A stretch of DNA of 7,752 nucleotides from Candidatus Saccharimonadota bacterium (GTDB lineage Bacteria > Patescibacteriota > Saccharimonadia > Saccharimonadales > UBA4665): contig JARIHB010000183.1 in assembly GCA_029288515.1 (NCBI GenBank), forward strand, positions 1-7,752. The letters run 5' to 3'. Made by a program: the position numbers and the translations under genes. Below the pieces are notes generated by a model. That model saw nothing but the letters and a program-made list of their open reading frames with translations. It had not been told where the DNA came from and searched no databases. Positions within the stretch are counted from its first letter, which is position 1, and each line of letters opens with the position of its first letter. Positions 1-6,263 of the stretch are shown here, one piece after another.

Positions 1-31
1 TCGTGGGCTCGGAGATGTGTATAAGAGACAG
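1..31 (+). other. Nextera Read 2 transposase adapter (sequencing artefact)
   Basis: Positions 13-31 are exactly the 19-bp Tn5 mosaic end AGATGTGTATAAGAGACAG. They are preceded by TCGTGGGCTCGG, the Illumina Nextera Read 2 tail lacking its first three bases. This is library-preparation sequence, not genomic DNA. Translated in the kinase frame from a GTG at position 3 it yields the false N-terminus MGSEMCIRDR, which should be removed from any protein record. Confidence 0.98.
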
Positions 32-32
32 A

Positions 33-2012
33 GGTGAGTCAGTGTATTATCCGAACATCGATCTGGCATCGGTAGCAGATCCAAACTTCAACCCGGCAAC
101 GGCCGACTTTTTCACCATTGCCGACCCGGCGCATGACCCACAAAAGGAAACAAAGTGGACAAGCGTCTATGACGATCCTGCCGGCAACGGCTTGCTGATA
201 ACCGCATCGCATCCTATATATGCCGGGCAGGGCAAAACGTTTGCCGGCGTCATCGGCACCGATGTGCCGCTGAGTAATATTGCGAAGAATATCGAAGATT
301 ATAGCCCTATCGAGAGTTCATATGCATTACTGGTAGACAAAAGCGGGCGGGCTGTGGCGTTGCCGCAGCAGGGATATAAAGATATACTCGGCCGGCCGGC
401 CGCCGCCAAAGAATTTGGCTCCAGCCTTACAAAACCAAAAGGCGGTTTTGGTAAAGTGCTTACTGCTATGCGCGCTGGTAAAAGCGGTTTTACCGTGACT
501 GACACCGCTGGTGGTTCGCAAGTGTATGTTGCCTATGCGCCGGTAAGCGGCACGGAATTTAGCTTGGGCATTGTAGCAAAGCAGGCGGCCTTACTACGCG
601 TTGTGTCAACGATGCACACTAAGGTCCAGAATGCCACGCGCAATGTATTGTATGTGCAGATGCTCCCCGCTGTTGTGCTGTTGTTTGCACTGGTCTGGCT
701 GGCGGGGCTGTATTACATACGGCTTATAACTGATCCGATTATCGCGCTCACCAACCAAACGCGGGCTGTACGGCGGGGGAACTTTACCCAGTCAGTTAGC
801 GTGCAGTCATCAAATGAAGTTGGCAAGCTCGCTGCAGCGTTCAATAGTATGCTTGGCCAGTTGGAGGCTTCATACCGCTCGCTTGAAAAGAAAGTCCGTG
901 AGTTGGCTGCGGCTAAGGCAAAGGACGAAGCCATGTTGAATAGTATGGGCGACGGCGTGATTGTAACCGACCATGATGGCCGGACACTGCTGGTGAATAA
1001 AGCGGCAGCAACCCTGCTGGGCTTTAGCCGGGGCGCTTCCCTGGAAGGACGTGCCGACGCACTAGAGCTGTCCGACGAGCAGGGCGAACAGTTGGCGCCC
1101 GATAAGCGTCCGATGCAGGAAGCGCTGCGCACCAGCAAAATGGTGGTGCGAACAGTAACACTGCAGCGCCATGGCGTGCGGGCCGTGTTGTCGGTGACGG
1201 CGACGCCCGTATTCGAGCGAGAAAAACTGATAGGCGGCGTGCAGACGTTCCACGACGTGACACGCGAAAAAGAGATCGACCGCATGAAGACAGAATTTAT
1301 TTCGCTGGCATCCCATCAACTGCGTACGCCCATCAGTGCTATCAAATGGTATGTCGAACTACTGATGAGTGGCGACGCCGGCAAGCTCAACAAGCAACAG
1401 AAGGATCTGCTGCAGAGCGTTGATCTGTCTAACGACCGCATGTCGAAGCTGGTGGGCGCCCTGCTGAACATCTCGCGTATTGAATCAGGACGTATCATGG
1501 TCGATCCGAAGCCAACAGATATGCATGAGTTTGTAAAGGGCATTGTAGCCAGCGTTGAGAGCAAGCTAAAGCAGCGCAATCAGAAAATAGCAGTCACCAT
1601 CGACCCGGCAATTAAGACTGTGGCCATCGACCAGCGGCTGATTGGCGAGGTGTATCTTAATTTGCTGACTAACGCCAGCAAGTACACGCCCAAGGGCGGC
1701 CGCATTAGTGTACAGATAGCAGTTAAGGGCCACGAAATAGTAACCAGCATCACCGACACCGGCTACGGCATTCCAAAGGCTGACCAGCCAAAGATTTTCC
1801 GTAAGTTCTTCCGGGCTACAAACATCTTGCGCGTCGAAACCGACGGCACCGGCCTGGGTTTGTATCTGGCAAAATCTATCGTGGAATCTTCCAACGGCCG
1901 CATATGGTTTGAGAGCCGGGAAGGCAAGGGGACGACCTTCTTCTTCACACTGCCGCGCGAGGGCATGACTCCTCACAAGGGTGAAGTAACGTTGGAAGCC
2001 GACACGGCCTAA
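33..2012 (+). CDS. Sensor histidine kinase, dCache-HAMP-PAS-HisKA-HATPase (5' partial)
   Basis: This is a membrane sensor kinase of a two-component system: it would autophosphorylate on a histidine and pass the phosphate to a response regulator, which is not in the window. Residues are counted from the first genuine codon at 33 (659 residues remain). Residues 1-200 resemble the distal part of an extracytoplasmic dCache ligand-binding domain. A hydrophobic membrane helix lies at about 204-228, then HAMP (about 229-282), a coiled coil, and PAS (about 298-412). The HisKA domain carries SHQLRTP with phospho-acceptor His428 (codon 1314-1316). The HATPase domain has an N box NLLTNASKYTP (Asn547), G1 DTGYGIP (575-581), F box KFFRATN and G2 GTGLGL (605-610), so all ATP-binding motifs are intact. 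The true start, the first membrane helix and the membrane-distal sensor region are missing because the contig begins inside the gene. The ligand is unknown. It ends in TAA, 72 bases before the Nudix gene. Confidence 0.95.
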   Translation, partial: GESVYYPNIDLASVADPNFNPATADFFTIADPAHDPQKETKWTSVYDDPAGNGLLITASHPIYAGQGKTFAGVIGTDVPLSNIAKNIEDYSPIESSYALLVDKSGRAVALPQQGYKDILGRPAAAKEFGSSLTKPKGGFGKVLTAMRAGKSGFTVTDTAGGSQVYVAYAPVSGTEFSLGIVAKQAALLRVVSTMHTKVQNATRNVLYVQMLPAVVLLFALVWLAGLYYIRLITDPIIALTNQTRAVRRGNFTQSVSVQSSNEVGKLAAAFNSMLGQLEASYRSLEKKVRELAAAKAKDEAMLNSMGDGVIVTDHDGRTLLVNKAAATLLGFSRGASLEGRADALELSDEQGEQLAPDKRPMQEALRTSKMVVRTVTLQRHGVRAVLSVTATPVFEREKLIGGVQTFHDVTREKEIDRMKTEFISLASHQLRTPISAIKWYVELLMSGDAGKLNKQQKDLLQSVDLSNDRMSKLVGALLNISRIESGRIMVDPKPTDMHEFVKGIVASVESKLKQRNQKIAVTIDPAIKTVAIDQRLIGEVYLNLLTNASKYTPKGGRISVQIAVKGHEIVTSITDTGYGIPKADQPKIFRKFFRATNILRVETDGTGLGLYLAKSIVESSNGRIWFESREGKGTTFFFTLPREGMTPHKGEVTLEADTA

Positions 2013-2030
2013 GCTGTCATAGGAAGCTTA
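2010..2030 (+). terminator. Weak stem-loop at kinase stop codon
   Basis: TAAGCT (2010-2015) is the exact reverse complement of AGCTTA (2025-2030), giving a 6-bp stem with a 9-nt loop, followed by TGTTTTG. The TAA stop forms the start of the left arm. The stem is short and AT-rich, so it would be a weak terminator at best and could be chance. Confidence 0.25.
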
Positions 2031-2048
2031 TGTTTTGCGCCAAGGCTC

Positions 2049-2084
2049 TTGCTTTGTCTGGTATAAATATATAGCATATACAGC
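2049..2084 (+). promoter_or_regulatory. AT-rich candidate promoter before the Nudix gene
   Basis: Positions 2061-2083 are almost pure A/T (TATAAATATATAGCATATA), unlike the surrounding DNA. Several -10-like hexamers overlap here. TAGCAT (2072-2077) ends 7 nt before the ATG and has a TTGCTT -35-like box (2049-2054) 17 nt upstream; TATAAA (2062-2067) and TATATA (2068-2073) are alternatives. No Shine-Dalgarno is seen before the ATG at 2085. The region looks like a promoter, but which hexamer is used cannot be decided by eye. Confidence 0.4.
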
Positions 2085-2744
2085 ATGGTAGAATTTGATT
2101 CTTCGTTTGCCGATGAAATCCGTGAAGCAGTTGTGGATTTACCCCTCTACCGAGACGGCCCAGGGGTGGACTATACGAACGCCGACGTGGCCTATGCGCT
2201 GAACGTCACGCTTATACATGATCCGCTTATACGGCGTGACGAACAAACAGGCGCCTATTTGCCTACTAGCACCGCCGAAGCCTTATTGGTCCAGAGGGGC
2301 AGGGGTGACGGTCAAATCGGTGCGTTTGGCGGCGTTTCGGGATATATCGATACGGTGCATGACCCAACCGGGCAGGTTCCAGATGTCGATTTTAACCCCG
2401 TAGATTACACTGCACGCACGGAGTTAAGTGAAGAGTGCGGCCTGTCGGGAAGTGCCTTGAGTGGTATGGAGTTTCATCCGGGACAGCGGTTTAGTGAGCC
2501 AAGGAAAAATGGCGGTGAGGTGCACGTTATACCAGTTGCTGGTTTGTGCATCCAAAAGCCCGAAGTACTGCCTGACGGCGTCGAAGTTACAGATTATCAG
2601 TGGCGTCGACTGAATGAGATAGTGCGTATGGACGATCTGTCACCGGGTTATGCTAGCCATACTTTGCCATCCGCACTTGGTGCACTCGGTTTGTCCCCTG
2701 AACAAGTGGCTGGCGTACTTGGTGTTGAACATACGGAAGAATAA
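2085..2744 (+). CDS. Nudix-family hydrolase with enlarged Nudix loop
   Basis: This is a 219-residue soluble protein with no signal peptide or membrane segment. Residues 64-120 read as a Nudix core: strand AEALLVQRGRGDGQ, then GAFGGVSGYID (79-89), then ARTELSEECGL (110-120). The last matches the RE-U-x-EE-x-G-U half of the Nudix box with Glu113, Glu116 and Glu117 as likely metal ligands. Two things are unusual. The Arg before the first Glu is Thr112, and Gly86 to Glu113 spans 27 residues instead of the usual 15, an insertion of about 12 residues around HDPTGQVPDVDFNP. Nudix enzymes cleave X-linked nucleoside diphosphates (oxidised dNTPs, ADP-ribose, NADH, (di)nucleoside polyphosphates), but the substrate cannot be read from the sequence. 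The family call is good and the specificity unknown. The ATG at 2085 is chosen because an AT-rich promoter-like tract ends just before it. It does not overlap its neighbours; folC follows after 36 bases. Confidence 0.85.
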   Translation: MVEFDSSFADEIREAVVDLPLYRDGPGVDYTNADVAYALNVTLIHDPLIRRDEQTGAYLPTSTAEALLVQRGRGDGQIGAFGGVSGYIDTVHDPTGQVPDVDFNPVDYTARTELSEECGLSGSALSGMEFHPGQRFSEPRKNGGEVHVIPVAGLCIQKPEVLPDGVEVTDYQWRRLNEIVRMDDLSPGYASHTLPSALGALGLSPEQVAGVLGVEHTEE

Positions 2745-2768
2745 CGAAAATCCGAGCCAAGACAGGCG

Positions 2769-2780
2769 TACAATGACGGT
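2769..2780 (+). promoter_or_regulatory. -10-like box immediately before folC (possible leaderless start)
   Basis: TACAAT (2769-2774) matches the TATAAT consensus in five of six bases and ends 6 nt before the folC ATG at 2781, so transcription would begin at or next to the start codon. No purine-rich ribosome binding site is visible between the Nudix stop and the ATG. No good -35 hexamer is seen at the 16-18 nt spacing, so this is a suggestion. Confidence 0.4.
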
Positions 2781-4052
2781 ATGCATACGCTAACTTCACT
2801 TGTCGACGCCTCGGCGCAGCTTGAGACTTGGTTTCCGGCTAAACGCAATCGGCACCGTATGACGCTTGACCATATGCGGACGCTGATGGCGTACCTTGGC
2901 GATCCGCAGGATGCGGTTAAGGTAGTCCATGTTGCTGGTACATCGGGAAAAACATCAACCGCCTACTATGCGGCGGCATTACTGCATGCTGCCGGCAAGC
3001 GGGTAGGGCTGACGGTGTCGCCCCATGTTGCGTCGCTTAATGAGCGCGTGCAGATTGATATGAAGCCGCTGCCGGAGTCTCTCTTTTGCGACGAGCTGAA
3101 CACGTTTTTGAGTTTAATTGAGCAGGGCGGTTTTACAGACTTGACCTATTTTGAGGTCTTGTGCGGGTTTGCATATTGGCAGTTTGTGCGGCAGCACGTT
3201 GAGTATGCCGTAGTAGAGGTAGGTATTGGCGGCTTGCTGGATTCAACAAACGTGGTAACGCGTGCCGATAAGGTGTGCATTCTGACTGATATCAGTTTCG
3301 ACCATATGAGCATCTTGGGTCATACGCTGTCCGAAATCGCCACACAAAAAGCGGGCATCGTACAGCTGCATAATAGTGTGTTCTGCTGGCAGCAGCGTAC
3401 GGAAATAATGGAAGCCTTTCAGCGCGCTGCGCGCCAAAAACAAGCTGATCTGGAGGTGCTTCATACCAATTATGCGCCGCAGGATCTGTCCTTTTTACCG
3501 CCCTTCCAGCAGCGTAACTTCCAACTGGCACTGCACGCCGTACGGGCTATACTCCGCAGAGACGGAGGCAAGCTGTCGCCGCAATCAATGCAGCTCGCCG
3601 CGCATATCACCGTGCCAGCACGTATGGAAGTGTTTCAGATGCGTGACAAGACGGTTATCGTTGACGGATCGCATAATCAGCAAAAGATACATGCCTTGAC
3701 CGAGGCGATAAAAGCTCAGTATCCCAGCATGCCTGTAACGATCATTGCCGCCTTTACACGCAGTAGCCGGCCGGAGCACCGTATTGACGGCGGCCTAAAG
3801 GAACTCATGAGCGTGGCGAACTATATGATACTCACGTCGTTTATTGTTGATCGCCGCTCGCCCCACCCCTCGCTTGACCCTCAAGTTGCTGCCAGGCTGT
3901 GTGATGCTGCCGGCTACAACACGTATGCTGTCGTTCCCGATCCGGATGCGGCCTTCGATGCTGCACTCGCCCGCACGGAGCCTATCGTGGTGGTAACGGG
4001 ATCGTTTTTCTTATTGAATCATATCCGGCCGTTACTGCTGCCTGCCGCGTAA
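2781..4052 (+). CDS. folC: FolC-like folylpolyglutamate/dihydrofolate synthase (Mur ligase family)
   Basis: This is a cytoplasmic ATP-dependent ligase of 423 residues, a usual FolC length. FolC adds glutamate to (tetrahydro)folates, and in many bacteria also joins dihydropteroate to glutamate. Motifs in FolC order: P-loop HVAGTSGKTST (50-60, Lys57); SPHVASLNERVQID (80-93); TYFEVLCGFAYWQF (122-135); VVEVGIGGLLDSTNVV (144-159, Glu146); TDISFDHMSILG (169-180, Asp174 and His175); QKAGI (189-193), whose Lys190 is the usual carbamylated lysine; RMEVF (281-285); IVDGSHN (293-299); and VTGSFFLL (405-412) near the end. Two signatures deviate: the P-loop is GTSGKTS rather than GTNGKGS, closer to Mur ligases, and GGRLDATN reads GGLLDSTN. 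Family membership is secure. Whether the substrate is folate, and which of the two reactions it performs, is inferred. No other folate gene is in the window. ATG 2781 is used because no upstream in-frame alternative has better support. Confidence 0.88.
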   Translation: MHTLTSLVDASAQLETWFPAKRNRHRMTLDHMRTLMAYLGDPQDAVKVVHVAGTSGKTSTAYYAAALLHAAGKRVGLTVSPHVASLNERVQIDMKPLPESLFCDELNTFLSLIEQGGFTDLTYFEVLCGFAYWQFVRQHVEYAVVEVGIGGLLDSTNVVTRADKVCILTDISFDHMSILGHTLSEIATQKAGIVQLHNSVFCWQQRTEIMEAFQRAARQKQADLEVLHTNYAPQDLSFLPPFQQRNFQLALHAVRAILRRDGGKLSPQSMQLAAHITVPARMEVFQMRDKTVIVDGSHNQQKIHALTEAIKAQYPSMPVTIIAAFTRSSRPEHRIDGGLKELMSVANYMILTSFIVDRRSPHPSLDPQVAARLCDAAGYNTYAVVPDPDAAFDAALARTEPIVVVTGSFFLLNHIRPLLLPAA

Positions 4053-4062
4053 TGCGGCAGGC
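4040..4062 (+). terminator. Strong GC-rich stem-loop enclosing the folC stop codon
   Basis: GCCTGCCGC (4040-4048) and GCGGCAGGC (4054-4062) are perfect reverse complements: a 9-bp stem with a 5-nt loop, GTAAT, that holds the folC TAA stop (4050-4052). The following bases, TTGCTGCGGG, contain no T-run, so this is not a textbook intrinsic terminator. It may protect the 3' end, pause polymerase or act as a U-poor terminator. The inverted repeat itself is certain; the role is inferred. Confidence 0.6.
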
Positions 4063-4076
4063 TTGCTGCGGGACGC

Positions 4077-4089
4077 TATAATAATAAGA
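4077..4089 (+). promoter_or_regulatory. Consensus TATAAT -10 box before the nuclease gene, probable leaderless start
   Basis: TATAAT (4077-4082) is a perfect -10 hexamer ending 7 nt before ATG 4090, which places transcription initiation at about the A of the start codon. The -35 is poor (GCGGCA at 4054-4059, 17-nt spacer, lying in the right arm of the folC stem-loop). No Shine-Dalgarno is present, consistent with a leaderless message. Confidence 0.5.
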
Positions 4090-5523
4090 ATGAGCGTATT
4101 AGAGGGGCCACTGGTATTCGTGGATATAGAGACCAATGGGTTAGACCATCTGCGGGGGCGGATAGTCGAGGTGGCTGCTATTCGCGTTGAAGAGGGGCGG
4201 ATAGTACGCGAATTTCGCCAGCTGATCGACCCGGGTATACCGTTGCCGCAGTTTATTACCCGGCTGACGGGTATCCGCGATGCTGATCTACGGGACGCGC
4301 CACTGTTCATAGCAATTGCTGACGAACTTGAGGAAGTCCTGCAGGGGGCGGTATTTGTGGCCCATAACGTACGGTTCGACTATTCATTCTTGAAGCAGGA
4401 ATTCAAACGGATAGGCAAAGAATTTAAGCCGGCACAGCTGTGCACAGTGCGACTCTCAAGAGCACTGTACCCCGAACAGCGCAGCCACAAGTTACAGGAG
4501 CTTATCACGCAGCATAATTTACAGGTATCGGCCCGCCATCGGGCCTACGACGACGCTCATGCCTTATGGCAGTTTGTGCGGCATGCGCAGGCGGCATTTG
4601 CGCCGGAGGTGGTGGAGCGTGCAGTGGCCCAGCAGCTGAAGAAGCCGTCACTTCCCAAAGCGTTGGATCCTGACGCGCTTGCCCGCCTGCCCGACGGCCC
4701 AGGGGTGTATATTCTGGAAGATGAAAAAGGCAAACCTATATACGTGGGTAAAAGCGTGCATATAAAAACACGGGTGGCATCACATTTCATGCGCGACCAC
4801 GAGAATGTTGGTGAGTTTAAACTCGCGCAGCACGTGCGGGCCATTACGGCTCACGAAACAGCGGGCGAACTGCAGGCCTTGCTGTTGGAATCACAGCTGG
4901 TAAAAGAAATGCAGCCCCTATACAACAAGCAGCTACGTCGCGCCTCAAAATTGCTGCTGGCAAGGGCAGTACCGAACGAGGCGGGGCATATCACCATTCA
5001 GTTGGAAGAAGCGAGCGCTGTTACGCCCGAGGATGTGCCGCACATATTGGCTCTATTTGACCGGCGTAGCAAAGCAAAGCATACACTGGAAGGCATGGTA
5101 AAGGATTGGCAGCTGTGCCCTAAACTATTGGGGTTAGAGAAGACCAAGGGGGCGTGCTTTCAGTACCAGCTACACCGTTGTAACGGGGCGTGTATCGCGG
5201 AAGAAGATGCCGCGTATTACAATGCCCGGCTACAGTCGGCGTTTGTACATGCGCGCATTGCCCATTGGCCCTATAGCGGGCCGGTGCTGGTTCAGGAGAA
5301 GACCGCCGAAGCACGGTACGGCATTGTGGTTGACCAATGGTGTGTAATGGCTGAAGTAGTGCAGCCCGATCCGTTTACTCAGCCGCAGCTTATCCAGAAA
5401 CCGCGGGTCTTTGACATTGATGCCTACAAAATTATCCAGTCTTATTTTACTCATAAGTTACGGCAGCTTACTATCCAACCGGTATCGTTAGCCGCGTTGC
5501 AGCGTCAGTTTAGCGCCGTCTAG
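4090..5523 (+). CDS. DEDDh 3'-5' exonuclease fused to UvrC-like GIY-YIG nuclease with Cys4 cluster
   Basis: This is a 477-residue protein with three modules. Residues 1-168 are a DnaQ-type DEDDh exonuclease: FVDIETNG (Asp12, Glu14), HNVRFD (Asp97), HRAYDDA (His150, Asp155), a complete active site. Residues 197-283 are a GIY-YIG domain like UvrC's N-terminus: PGVYIL (Tyr207), IYVGKS (Tyr218, Lys221), Arg228 and the metal-binding Glu267 in ALLLE. Residues 343-368 hold four cysteines (343, 356, 364, 368; spacing 13-8-4, with CFQYQLHRCNGAC) resembling the UvrC cluster reported to bind an Fe-S centre. UvrC's RNase H-like second nuclease and HhH domain are absent, and the last 100 residues are unassigned. 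DnaQ/UvrC-type fusions of this kind are known, for example mycobacterial Rv2191. A role in DNA repair, nicking then trimming, is inferred; it is probably not the replicative epsilon subunit. An upstream in-frame TTG (4063) exists, but ATG 4090 follows a TATAAT box and begins just before the first exonuclease strand. Confidence 0.92.
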   Translation: MSVLEGPLVFVDIETNGLDHLRGRIVEVAAIRVEEGRIVREFRQLIDPGIPLPQFITRLTGIRDADLRDAPLFIAIADELEEVLQGAVFVAHNVRFDYSFLKQEFKRIGKEFKPAQLCTVRLSRALYPEQRSHKLQELITQHNLQVSARHRAYDDAHALWQFVRHAQAAFAPEVVERAVAQQLKKPSLPKALDPDALARLPDGPGVYILEDEKGKPIYVGKSVHIKTRVASHFMRDHENVGEFKLAQHVRAITAHETAGELQALLLESQLVKEMQPLYNKQLRRASKLLLARAVPNEAGHITIQLEEASAVTPEDVPHILALFDRRSKAKHTLEGMVKDWQLCPKLLGLEKTKGACFQYQLHRCNGACIAEEDAAYYNARLQSAFVHARIAHWPYSGPVLVQEKTAEARYGIVVDQWCVMAEVVQPDPFTQPQLIQKPRVFDIDAYKIIQSYFTHKLRQLTIQPVSLAALQRQFSAV

Positions 5524-5532
5524 AGGCTAAAC
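5508..5532 (+). terminator. Stem-loop enclosing the nuclease gene stop codon
   Basis: GTTTAGC (5508-5514) is the exact reverse complement of GCTAAAC (5526-5532), a 7-bp stem with an 11-nt loop that contains the TAG stop (5521-5523). No T-run follows. It could be a weak terminator or 3'-end structure between the nuclease gene and the pentose phosphate operon. Confidence 0.35.
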
Positions 5533-5534
5533 CA

Positions 5535-5563
5535 TTGACACCTCCCGGCAACATAGCTACGGT
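5535..5563 (+). promoter_or_regulatory. Candidate promoter of the pgl-gnd-zwf operon
   Basis: A perfect -35 hexamer TTGACA (5535-5540) is followed, after the optimal 17 nt, by TACGGT (5558-5563), which matches the -10 consensus at only three positions. Transcription would start near 5570, giving a leader of about 20 nt before ATG 5592. The weak -10 keeps confidence low. The location between a stem-loop and the first gene of an operon is what one would expect. Confidence 0.35.
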
Positions 5564-5591
5564 AAGTAGAGAGCTAAAAGCGGGGGTAGCA

Positions 5592-6263
5592 ATGGTTACG
5601 TATAAGAAGGTTGACTCTATCACACCAGTGGTTGAGTTTATAGTGGAGCGTATTATTAATTCGTTGCACGTAGGCAAACAGGTGTTGTGGATTGTCGCCG
5701 GGGGTTCTGGTATAAAAGTGTCGGTGGCGGTCTCTAAACTGCTATACGATAAAGATTTGCGCCTGTTAACGGTTACACTCACTGATGAACGATTTGGGCC
5801 CGTCGGCCACCCCGACTCCAATTGGCAGCAGTTACGCCAGGCTGGGTTCGACCTGCCGGGCGCGTCATTAGTGCCGGTTTTGGAAGAGGGTGAAGACTTT
5901 GCCTTAGCTACAGAAAAATTCAATGACAACCTCAGAGGATTAATTCGCAATGCCGATTATCGACTTGGTTTTTTCGGTATTGGTGCTGATGGCCATACGG
6001 CGGGCATACTGCCAAATAGTCCGGCGGTTACGGCAACCGACTACGCTACAGGATATGACGGCGGCCGTTATCAACGCATTACTATGACGCCGACCGCTAT
6101 CCGTAAATTAGATGAGGCGGTTGTGTATACGGTTGGACAGGAAAAGTGGCCGGTTATCGATGCCTTTGACGGCGATGTGCCCCTAGCTACGCAGTCCGCT
6201 CAGGCTTTGAAGCAAGTACCTAAGCTTACTATCTGTAATGACCGTAAAGGAGATATTGTATGA
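5592..6263 (+). CDS. pgl: 6-phosphogluconolactonase
   Basis: This cytoplasmic enzyme hydrolyses 6-phosphoglucono-1,5-lactone to 6-phosphogluconate, the second step of the oxidative pentose phosphate pathway. It has 223 residues from ATG 5592, typical of the DevB/Pgl (NagB-fold) family. Motifs: IVAGGSGIKVS (phosphate-binding loop, Gly37-Gly38), TLTDERFGPVGHPDSN (62-77), and GIGADGHTAGILP (129-141), whose His135 matches the proposed catalytic base. NagB/glucosamine-6-phosphate deaminases share the fold, but the DERFGP...DSN and GADGHTAG signatures and the gnd-zwf neighbours point to Pgl. The frame stays open upstream to a TTG at 5535, but that TTG is part of a TTGACA promoter-like hexamer, and the extra 19 residues match nothing in the family. 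ATG 5592 has a G-rich stretch 5 nt upstream as a modest ribosome site. The TGA stop overlaps the gnd start (ATGA). Confidence 0.92.
   Translation: MVTYKKVDSITPVVEFIVERIINSLHVGKQVLWIVAGGSGIKVSVAVSKLLYDKDLRLLTVTLTDERFGPVGHPDSNWQQLRQAGFDLPGASLVPVLEEGEDFALATEKFNDNLRGLIRNADYRLGFFGIGADGHTAGILPNSPAVTATDYATGYDGGRYQRITMTPTAIRKLDEAVVYTVGQEKWPVIDAFDGDVPLATQSAQALKQVPKLTICNDRKGDIV
6246..6254 (+). promoter_or_regulatory. Strong Shine-Dalgarno of gnd
   Basis: AAAGGAGAT lies inside the end of pgl, with AGGAG at 6248-6252, 7 nt before the gnd ATG at 6260. It is the only near-consensus ribosome binding site in the window. It fixes the gnd start and fits translational coupling with pgl. Confidence 0.8.

Noticed and set aside
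713..1285. 190-codon open frame on the minus strand
   Set aside because: It lies wholly inside the kinase gene, whose HAMP and PAS regions are recognisable on the + strand. Its serine- and arginine-rich translation has no recognisable motif.
1566..1976. 136-codon open frame on the minus strand
   Set aside because: It is a shadow of the kinase HATPase domain, whose N, G1, F and G2 boxes are all on the + strand.
2719..2761. CTTGG/CCAAG inverted repeat as a terminator for the Nudix gene
   Set aside because: It has only 5 bp of stem around a 33-nt loop and no T-run, so it is likely chance.
4090..5523. Annotation as UvrC or as the replicative DNA polymerase III epsilon subunit
   Set aside because: UvrC's C-terminal nuclease and HhH domain are missing and an N-terminal exonuclease is present. 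The GIY-YIG and Cys4 modules are not found in epsilon. A repair-type fusion fits better.
5510..5950. 146-codon open frame on the minus strand over pgl
   Set aside because: It is antisense to the conserved Pgl motifs and its translation shows no domain.
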